A DNA stretch of 36,299 nt from Ferruginibacter sp. (GTDB taxonomy: Bacteria > Bacteroidota > Bacteroidia > Chitinophagales > Chitinophagaceae). The notes under the pieces are model-generated. The model did no database searches, was not told the DNA's origin, and saw only the letters and a program-made list of their open reading frames with translations. The first letter of the stretch is position 1; the number at the start of each line of letters is the position of its first letter. Both the position numbers and the translations under genes were made by a program. The stretch is from contig NZ_JAQBNR010000067.1 in the NCBI RefSeq assembly GCF_028288465.1, forward strand, positions 1-36,299, written 5' to 3'. Shown in pieces: positions 31,038 through 36,299 of this stretch.

Positions 31038-32420
31038 ATGACACTATTAGCGATTAACTGGGTAAGTGTGGGTTCAAAAACCGCACAATTAATTTTATCC
31101 CTTTCCATACTGGTTATTTTACACGAGTTCGGTCATTACATCACCGCAAGGTGGTTTAAATGCAGGGTAGAAAAGTTTTATCTTTTCTTCGATCCCTGGT
31201 TTTCACTGGTTAAAAAGAAAATTGGCGATACCGAATATGGTATCGGCTGGCTGCCCCTTGGTGGCTATGTAAAAATCAGTGGCATGGTAGATGAAAGCAT
31301 GGACAAAGAAGCCATGAAATTACCACCACAGCCCTGGGAGTTTCGCAGTAAGCCGGCGTGGCAGCGACTGATCATTATGCTGGGAGGGGTAACGGTAAAT
31401 GTATTGCTGGCATTTTTTATTTACGCTATGATATTATTCGTTTGGGGCGAACAAAAAATTGTAAACAATTCATTCAAAGGCGGTATTTATTGTGCAGATA
31501 GTTTATTGCTGAAATATGGTCTTAATAACGGAGATAAAATCATCGCTATTAACGGGCAGGAAATAAAATATTTTGATGACGTGCCTGCCAAAATGATTAC
31601 CGCAGCCAATGTAACGGTTGAACATGAAGGTCAGCAAAAAACACTAGTGATGCCGGTTGATTTAATAGGACAGCTGGTGGAAATGAAAAAGCAGGGCGTA
31701 GGCTTTATCGACTTTAGAAGAAATGCCATCGTAGGTGATTTATCTGATAAAATGTTTGACACTATGAATGCAAAAAAAGCGGGCCTGCAGCGGATGGATA
31801 AAGTGGTTGCCGTAGATGGTGTGCCAATCACTTTTATTGATGAAATGGGTAAACTGGTAGAGAAAAAGAAAAATGACAGCGTAACAATTGAGGTGGATAG
31901 AAACGGTCAGAAATTAGCATTGCGAAGCGGTGTAAACGCAGACGGTAAAATAGGATTGCCGTGGCTGACCTTTAATGACCTGGATAGTTTAGGACTGCTG
32001 AAAATAGACGAAAAAAAATATTCACTGCTGGCATCATTTCCTGCGGGTGTTGCTAAAACATGGGAAAAGCTAAGTGGTTATGTTGACCAGTTTAAAAAAA
32101 TGGCCAACCCTAAAACCGGCGCCTACAAAGGCATGGGCGGCTTTAAAACCATTGGCTCTGTTTTTCCTACGCCGTGGGATTGGCAAAGCTTCTGGAGTAT
32201 CACCGCCTTCCTGTCAATTGTACTCGCATTTATGAACTTATTGCCGATACCCGCTTTGGATGGCGGACATGTATTGTTCACGTTGGGCGAAATGATAACC
32301 GGTAGAAAGCCAAGTGAAAAGTTTTTAGAATATGCACAAATAGTGGGCATGGTGCTGTTGCTGGGGCTTATGTTGTTTGCAAATGGCAACGACTGGTTTG
32401 GCTGGGGGCGAAGCAAATAA
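31038..32420 (+). CDS. rseP: Site-2 zinc metalloprotease RseP
   Basis: This inner-membrane protease cuts anti-sigma factors or other membrane proteins inside the membrane. The ATG at 31038 directly follows GGGGGC and is preferred to the GTG at 31023. The 460-residue protein has HEFGH (29-33) in the first membrane helix, the MxGP-like/PDZ region with two PDZ domains at ~130-300, and the second zinc motif NLLPIPALDGGH (D408) in a late helix. A final helix lies near the C-terminus. A heptamer array begins directly after its stop. Its substrate here is not evident. Confidence 0.95.
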   Translation: MTLLAINWVSVGSKTAQLILSLSILVILHEFGHYITARWFKCRVEKFYLFFDPWFSLVKKKIGDTEYGIGWLPLGGYVKISGMVDESMDKEAMKLPPQPWEFRSKPAWQRLIIMLGGVTVNVLLAFFIYAMILFVWGEQKIVNNSFKGGIYCADSLLLKYGLNNGDKIIAINGQEIKYFDDVPAKMITAANVTVEHEGQQKTLVMPVDLIGQLVEMKKQGVGFIDFRRNAIVGDLSDKMFDTMNAKKAGLQRMDKVVAVDGVPITFIDEMGKLVEKKKNDSVTIEVDRNGQKLALRSGVNADGKIGLPWLTFNDLDSLGLLKIDEKKYSLLASFPAGVAKTWEKLSGYVDQFKKMANPKTGAYKGMGGFKTIGSVFPTPWDWQSFWSITAFLSIVLAFMNLLPIPALDGGHVLFTLGEMITGRKPSEKFLEYAQIVGMVLLLGLMLFANGNDWFGWGRSK

Positions 32421-32455
32421 GTTTTGAGTTATAGGTTGTAGGTTATAAGTTTTCC
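32421..32455 (+). repeat. Heptamer array without gene, after rseP
   Basis: GTTTTGA, GTTATAG, GTTGTAG, GTTATAA, GTTTTCC begin at the base after the rseP stop. They are of the same type as the left array of cassette 1, but no S23-like gene follows. Confidence 0.75.
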
Positions 32456-32480
32456 GGAACGGAGATAATAATTATATAAA

Positions 32481-32512
32481 AGGGAACGTCGTTTTGATGT
32501 TCTCTTTTTTTT
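32481..32512 (+). terminator. Rho-independent terminator after rseP
   Basis: A 10-bp stem AGGGAACGTC/GATGTTCTCT (two G-U pairs), loop GTTTT, then eight T residues. Confidence 0.82.
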
Positions 32513-32535
32513 GTGAAATTAATGTGGAATCTCTG

Positions 32536-32796
32536 ATGTCTGATTTCTTTCAGTCTGTAGATTTTTTAATTTTTTGATGCTGTAGCAATCACGCCGAAAA
32601 TCATTTATTTAAATAACAGATATAATAGCAGGCTTTATACCAGAAAAAATACCAACGTCAATAAATGAGAAATTTAGCTTCAAATTATAAACAGGCGGTT
32701 ACCTGAAAGGAATTCATACCCATTACTGTTCATAGAAGAAATCTACTGGGCGCAGCTCAAAATCAGACATTAAAAAATCAGCCATCAGACATAAAA
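32536..32796. repeat. Inverted repeats in the rseP-mutS-like gap
   Basis: ATGTCTGATTT (32536-32546) and AAATCAGACAT (32760-32770) are exact inverted 11-mers. Each stands in a short degenerate tract of the same word (TGATGTCTGATTTC; ATCAGACAT, ATCAGCCATCAGACAT). Between them I see no ORF. The layout is like the S23 cassettes but with an empty centre. Confidence 0.5.
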
Positions 32797-34587
32797 TTAG
32801 AGTTCTATTCCAATTTTTTTCATCAGTATAGAAGCATTCAAGCTTTCACAAACGCCGGTTTTTAATTGGTAGTCAAAATACAATTCATCATTGCTTACCT
32901 GCGCATCAAAATGATAGTTTAAAATGTTTTCGGGATAAGTCTCTTTCAGCCTGGCCAGTTCAACATCATGTGTTGCAATAATGCAGGCTGCCTGGTGCCT
33001 GATAAGTTGTTTTACCAATGCTACAGACCCTGTATGCCGGTCTAAAGAATTGGTACCCCTTAATATCTCATCCAGTAAAATAAATATTTTTTCACCGGCA
33101 TTTACCCGGTCGATGATGGCTTTTAATTTTTTTAATTCAGCATAAAATGTACTCGTACTTTCTTCCAGGTTATCTGCAATGCGCATACTGCTGATGATCT
33201 GTACTGGCGATAATGTAAAGGATGCAGCACATACAGGCGCACCAGCCATTGCCAGCACGGTATTAATACCAATACTGCGCAGGTAAGTGCTCTTTCCGGC
33301 CATATTACTGCCCGTTATCAGCATTAATTCGCCCTTGTGCGTTATGCTGATATTGTTGTTCACTCTTTTTGCAGCGCTGATAAGCGGGTGACCAATACTT
33401 TCGCCTTCTATAAAAAAATGCTCCGTTTTAAAATCCGGAAAGCACCAATCGGGATGATTAAAAATAAGTCCTGCAAAACTATGCAGGGCTTCCAATGCGC
33501 CTATAGCATCAAACCACTCTCCAATATTTTGCCGGTTGCGCTGCTTCCATTTTTCCAACGCCATGGCTTGTTGTACATCCCACTGAAAAATAATGGCCAG
33601 CGGAACAAACACTACCGGGTTTAGTCTGATGTCCAGTCTTTCTACAATTTTTTTCAATTGTTTTAACTGAACAGATGCTTTGGTATTTTCAATAATGAAA
33701 TATTGCTGCAATGTATTTAGCAGTGGTGACTTAAAAGTCGTTTGTTCAATTAGCTGTACGCTGTTGGCAAGTACAGATAATTCATCCGCCATTTTGCTTA
33801 CCTGCTCATGCAGTGGAGCAATTTTTTTTGCCATGGCATAAGCAATGATGGCGGAGCCGAGTAAAAAAAGATTGCGTACATGGTTTGAAACAACATCCTC
33901 GATATTCAGGATAAGTATGCCAATCATAACAGCAGGAACTGCGTATTGAATTATTTTCCAAAAATAGTTGCCGATAAAATGGGGTGTGGCTTGCAGCCAC
34001 TCACGCAATCTTTGTTGTGTACCGGCTGTAATTTTTTGCTGGCGGCCGAAAGCTTCCAGTTGCTGGCGCCAATCAGTTACAGTAGTCAATTCTTTTACAG
34101 CTTCCTGCCTTTGCACGATGGTTACTACATCCGCAGGTTCTAAAAGCCATTGTGCTAAGGTAGCACTTCCCATATCAGAAGTAGTGCGGTCAGTGTATTG
34201 AAACAACGATGCCCTTCCAAAAATATCAAGGTCATTTGCATAGGGATGCTCTTTCGGCATGTACCCCTGCCCATCATCAAATGAGTAATAATTATGTGCC
34301 AGTGATTTTATTTCGTCCTCGTTAATTTGTACCAGGTGACGGGTGTTTTCTATGGCGGATTTATTGCGCAAATCTGTAAACAGTAACCTGGTAAAAATAA
34401 TGGCTAACAAAACAGTTGCTGCCCCAACATAAGCAAGGCCAGACGGCAATAGAAGATAAATGGCTAAGCCAAGGATCAGTACAACAGCAAAACGTGACCA
34501 GCCCAGCCAGCTTTTTTTTTGCAACTGTTGCTGTAATTGCTGTTGCAGCGTTGTTATTCTGTCCCTGTAATATTTTTCTGGAAGCAT
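32797..34587 (-). CDS. Membrane-bound MutS-family ATPase
   Basis: The ATG at 34587 (MLPEKYYRD) is chosen; the frame extends 25 codons further but without family-like sequence. The 596-residue protein has a Gln-rich coiled start and two hydrophobic hairpins (~32-67 and ~213-255). A helical lever-like region follows, then the MutS ATPase: Walker A GSNMAGKST (426-434), the signature SSMRIADNLEESTSTFYAEL, Walker B FILLDE (E507) and the His switch ATHD. It lacks the mismatch-reading and connector domains of MutS and the Smr domain of MutS2, so it is not the mismatch-repair MutS. The membrane segments place it at the inner membrane. Its job is unknown. Confidence 0.85.
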   Translation of the reverse strand: MLPEKYYRDRITTLQQQLQQQLQKKSWLGWSRFAVVLILGLAIYLLLPSGLAYVGAATVLLAIIFTRLLFTDLRNKSAIENTRHLVQINEDEIKSLAHNYYSFDDGQGYMPKEHPYANDLDIFGRASLFQYTDRTTSDMGSATLAQWLLEPADVVTIVQRQEAVKELTTVTDWRQQLEAFGRQQKITAGTQQRLREWLQATPHFIGNYFWKIIQYAVPAVMIGILILNIEDVVSNHVRNLFLLGSAIIAYAMAKKIAPLHEQVSKMADELSVLANSVQLIEQTTFKSPLLNTLQQYFIIENTKASVQLKQLKKIVERLDIRLNPVVFVPLAIIFQWDVQQAMALEKWKQRNRQNIGEWFDAIGALEALHSFAGLIFNHPDWCFPDFKTEHFFIEGESIGHPLISAAKRVNNNISITHKGELMLITGSNMAGKSTYLRSIGINTVLAMAGAPVCAASFTLSPVQIISSMRIADNLEESTSTFYAELKKLKAIIDRVNAGEKIFILLDEILRGTNSLDRHTGSVALVKQLIRHQAACIIATHDVELARLKETYPENILNYHFDAQVSNDELYFDYQLKTGVCESLNASILMKKIGIEL

Positions 34588-34610
34588 GCGAAATTTTGTT
34601 AAAATAAGAA

Positions 34611-34627
34611 GTGCAAATGTATTGCAC
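34611..34627. promoter_or_regulatory. Possible operator before the mutS-like gene
   Basis: GTGCAA-ATGTA-TTGCAC is an exact inverted repeat 24 bases from the ATG of the divergent mutS-like gene. It fits a dimeric regulator site; there is no other support. Confidence 0.3.
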
Positions 34628-34661
34628 AACAGTTTTACATGTGGTAACAAAATAGTTTTCA

Positions 34662-34669
34662 TAAATTTG
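34662..34669 (+). promoter_or_regulatory. Promoter -7 element before ssrA
   Basis: TAAATTTG matches TAnnTTTG, 47 bases before the mature tmRNA 5' end, leaving a leader to be trimmed by RNase P. No clear -33 box. Confidence 0.4.
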
Positions 34670-34716
34670 CTGTTCTTTATTAGTAATGATCAATTTTTAA
34701 TTGTTAATAAAAGAAC

Positions 34717-35087
34717 GGGGCTGACCGGTTTTGACAGCATAGATCTTTGTAAGTGTAAGCATGTAGTGCGTTGGATAATTAGCACTTAAATCTGAATACC
34801 CAAAACTTCAAATGGCAATACTCAGTATGCCATGGCTGCTTAATCTATTAGATTAGCACCCATTAGGGCCGTTGAACGGGCTGGCCGGTTGCCAAGTTCC
34901 TCCGCCGACTCAAAAAGAAAACAGGTTGCTGCAATGAAATGATGTGATCATTGCTTAAGACCATTCATCTAAGGTTAAAGTTGGTTTGTGTTGCCCCGGC
35001 TTTTTCCCTACAATTAATGCAGCAATAAACATGTAGAAAGCTTATGGCGAATATGTTTGGACCAGGGTTCGACTCCCTGCAGCTCCA
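34717..35087 (+). ncRNA. ssrA: tmRNA (ssrA)
   Basis: The tRNA-like ends pair: GGGGCTG at the start with CAGCTCC before the discriminator A at 35087. The 3' T arm CAGGG-TTCGACT-CCCTG is standard, and CCA is not encoded. The tag frame starts at the resume codon GGC (34814) and reads GNTQYAMAA then TAA (34841-34843), close to known Bacteroidetes tags ending YAMAA or YALAA. tmRNA with SmpB frees stalled ribosomes and marks the product for proteolysis. The one-piece RNA is 371 nt. An integrase gene follows directly, and the 3' end of ssrA is a well-known integration site. Confidence 0.96.
34814..34843 (+). other. tmRNA tag-peptide reading frame
   Basis: The codons give GNTQYAMAA and a TAA stop, preceded by the Ala carried by the tmRNA itself. 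The final AMAA is the usual ClpXP-type degradation signal. Confidence 0.85.
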
Positions 35088-35122
35088 CTTTTAGTGGTAA
35101 AAATGAATTAAAAAAAAGAAGG

Positions 35123-35158
35123 ATCCCCGTCAAACGCAGTACTGACGGGGATTTTTAT
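35123..35158 (+). terminator. Rho-independent terminator after ssrA
   Basis: A perfect 10-bp stem ATCCCCGTCA/TGACGGGGAT, loop of 10 nt, then a T-rich run. It lies 35 bases after the tmRNA end. An A-run before the stem may let it work in both directions. Confidence 0.9.
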
Positions 35159-35200
35159 TTCTAACCTTCCCCCAGTTTACCCAGCTTTACCGGTATTGCT

Positions 35201-35286
35201 GGTGAGTCATTCGGTGAGTCTTACCTTTTTTGAAAAAGACTCACCAGACTTTACACAAACAGCTAAACGTTAACAGGTTACACAAA
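35201..35286. repeat. Direct and inverted repeats between ssrA and the integrase
   Basis: GGTGAGTC occurs at 35201-35208 and 35213-35220 and inverted (GACTCACC) at 35238-35245, where GGTGAGTCTT and AAGACTCACC make a 10-bp stem. TTACACAAA occurs at 35251-35259 and again at 35278-35286. Such sets of short sites beside an integrase gene usually bind the integrase arm domain or an excisionase; that role is inferred from position. Confidence 0.6.
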
Positions 35287-35344
35287 AGCAACTATCTTTT
35301 TTAAGTCTTGAAAAAATTAATTTTAAACCTTAAAAAAGTGAGTT

Positions 35345-36299
35345 ATGGAACAAAGTTTTGGATTGCTTTTTTTCTTAAGAAGAAACAAAGGAAATGATCA
35401 GTCGCAGCAAATCGTTTATATGCGTATAACGGTTGATTGTAAACGCAGTGAAATCAGTACAAAAAGAAAATGCAACCCGGCCTGCTGGCATGTGGATGCC
35501 GGAAGAATGAGCGGCAAGACGGAGGACGTCAAAGCCTTCAATGCTTACCTGGATGTTTTGCAGCACAAAGTGTATGAAGCAAAAAAGCAGCTGCTGGAAC
35601 TTGGCAGGCCATTGACCGCCGAGAGTATCAAAAATTTTTTATTGGGAATTGAAGAAGAAAAGCCGAGGTATATGTTGCTGGAAGTATTTAAGCGGCATAA
35701 TGAACAGGTAGCTGCGCTCGTGGGGCATGAGTACTCAAAAACTACGCTTACCCGATATGAAACTTCATTGAAACACACCAGGTCTTTTTTGCTCTCCCGT
35801 TATAAATTGGCAGACATTGATATCACTACACTAAGCTATGAGTTTATCACTGAATACGAGTTCTGGTTGAAAGCGGTGCATAAATGCAATCACAATACTA
35901 CCATCAAATACCTGAGCAATTTCAGGAAAATTATATTCCGCTGCCTGCGCAATGGCTGGTTGGCAAAAGATCCGTTTGCAGGATTCAGCATGGTAAAAAA
36001 GGAAGTTGACAGGGTGGCATTAACGGAAAGTGAATTACAGAAAATTTCGTCCCTTCAATTAAATGCTGAAAGATTATCGCTTGTGAGGGATATTTTTTTA
36101 TTTAGTTGCTATTCCGGTCTTGCCTATGGAGATGTTCAGAAACTGAAACGCTCTGAAGTAGCTACGGGCATCGACGGCGAAAAATGGATCTTTATAAAAA
36201 GACAAAAGACCGATGCCCTGTCCAGAATTCCCTTGCTGCCCCCTGCCGCTGAAATTCTAAACCGCTATGTGGCAGACCCCCAATGTTTATTGAAAGACC
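35345..36299 (+). CDS. Tyrosine recombinase/integrase (3' end beyond the window)
   Basis: The frame starts at ATG 35345 and stays open to the last base, giving 318 residues. The N-terminal arm-binding domain (~5-90) is the Bacteroides mobile-element type: FLRRNKGND, then VYMRITVDCKRSEISTKRKCNPACW. A SAM-like core-binding domain covers ~105-215, with TTIKYLSNFRKIIFRCLRNGWL. The catalytic domain begins at ~225. Box I reads CYSGLAYGDVQKL, where most tyrosine recombinases have Arg (GLRxxD); IntDOT of CTnDOT also lacks this Arg and works. KRQKTDALSRIPL is the beta-hairpin Lys region. The H-x-x-R and Tyr nucleophile lie past the window. Position right after ssrA suggests an element integrated there. 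Confidence 0.92.
   Translation, partial: MEQSFGLLFFLRRNKGNDQSQQIVYMRITVDCKRSEISTKRKCNPACWHVDAGRMSGKTEDVKAFNAYLDVLQHKVYEAKKQLLELGRPLTAESIKNFLLGIEEEKPRYMLLEVFKRHNEQVAALVGHEYSKTTLTRYETSLKHTRSFLLSRYKLADIDITTLSYEFITEYEFWLKAVHKCNHNTTIKYLSNFRKIIFRCLRNGWLAKDPFAGFSMVKKEVDRVALTESELQKISSLQLNAERLSLVRDIFLFSCYSGLAYGDVQKLKRSEVATGIDGEKWIFIKRQKTDALSRIPLLPPAAEILNRYVADPQCLLKD

Noticed and set aside
32797..34587. Mismatch-repair mutS or mutS2
   Set aside because: Mismatch-binding and Smr domains are absent and membrane helices are present; only the ATPase part is shared.
34586..34789. Plus-strand ORF before and into ssrA
   Set aside because: It runs into the tmRNA, which is well supported by paired ends and tag; no family likeness.
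35057..35087. tRNA-like 3' half
   Set aside because: It is the tRNA-like 3' end of tmRNA, pairing with 34717-34723, not a separate tRNA or a tRNA fragment left by integration.

Overview
The window looks like a chromosome segment of a Bacteroidetes bacterium, probably of the Chitinophagaceae type. The evidence is the gene families: Bacteroidetes-only lipoproteins (DUF4270, DUF4907), an ArgF'-type transcarbamylase, LytTR/LytS regulators, and a Bacteroides-type tyrosine recombinase. Several TAnnTTTG-like promoter elements also fit, and strong Shine-Dalgarno sites are scarce. No closer assignment can be made from sequence alone.

Layout. 1-3803: end of a locus for degrading arabinose-containing polysaccharide (partial GH43 enzyme, then a secreted GH51 enzyme with an N-terminal propeller). 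3881-8219: dGTPase, tRNA-Val with terminator, a LytTR response regulator/LytS kinase pair, and a divergent LytTR protein with a degraded receiver. 8301-12583: envelope proteins (DUF4907 and Kelch lipoproteins on the minus strand; DUF4270 lipoprotein and a probable outer-membrane barrel on the plus strand). 12584-15094: an unknown membrane protein, a small alpha/beta protein, the tRNA methylthiotransferase MtaB and a GC-rich intergenic repeat. 15095-17186: DUF4258 protein and a GH3-family adenylate-forming enzyme.

17190-26792 is a full arginine operon: promoter, about 220-nt leader with a candidate leader peptide ending CPRRSPGC, GNAT acyltransferase, argG, argC, argD, argF', argB, argE, argH. 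The transcarbamylase has Val at the residue that separates N-acetyl- from N-succinylornithine enzymes, so a succinylated route is predicted. The operon is interrupted twice, between argC and argD and between argD and argF', by genes for S23/four-helix-bundle proteins (the family of the 23S rRNA intervening-sequence protein). Each is flanked by degenerate 7-bp tandem repeats in inverted orientation, with a different heptamer for each cassette. A further array of the first type, without a gene, follows rseP. This cassette architecture and the arginine leader are the most unusual things in the window.

26879-36299: a DEDDh exonuclease/DUF294-CBS pair, dxr, rseP, a membrane-bound MutS-like ATPase, tmRNA (ssrA), and directly after it the 5' part of an integrase gene preceded by direct and inverted repeats. 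The last part looks like the left end of an element integrated at ssrA, running off the window.
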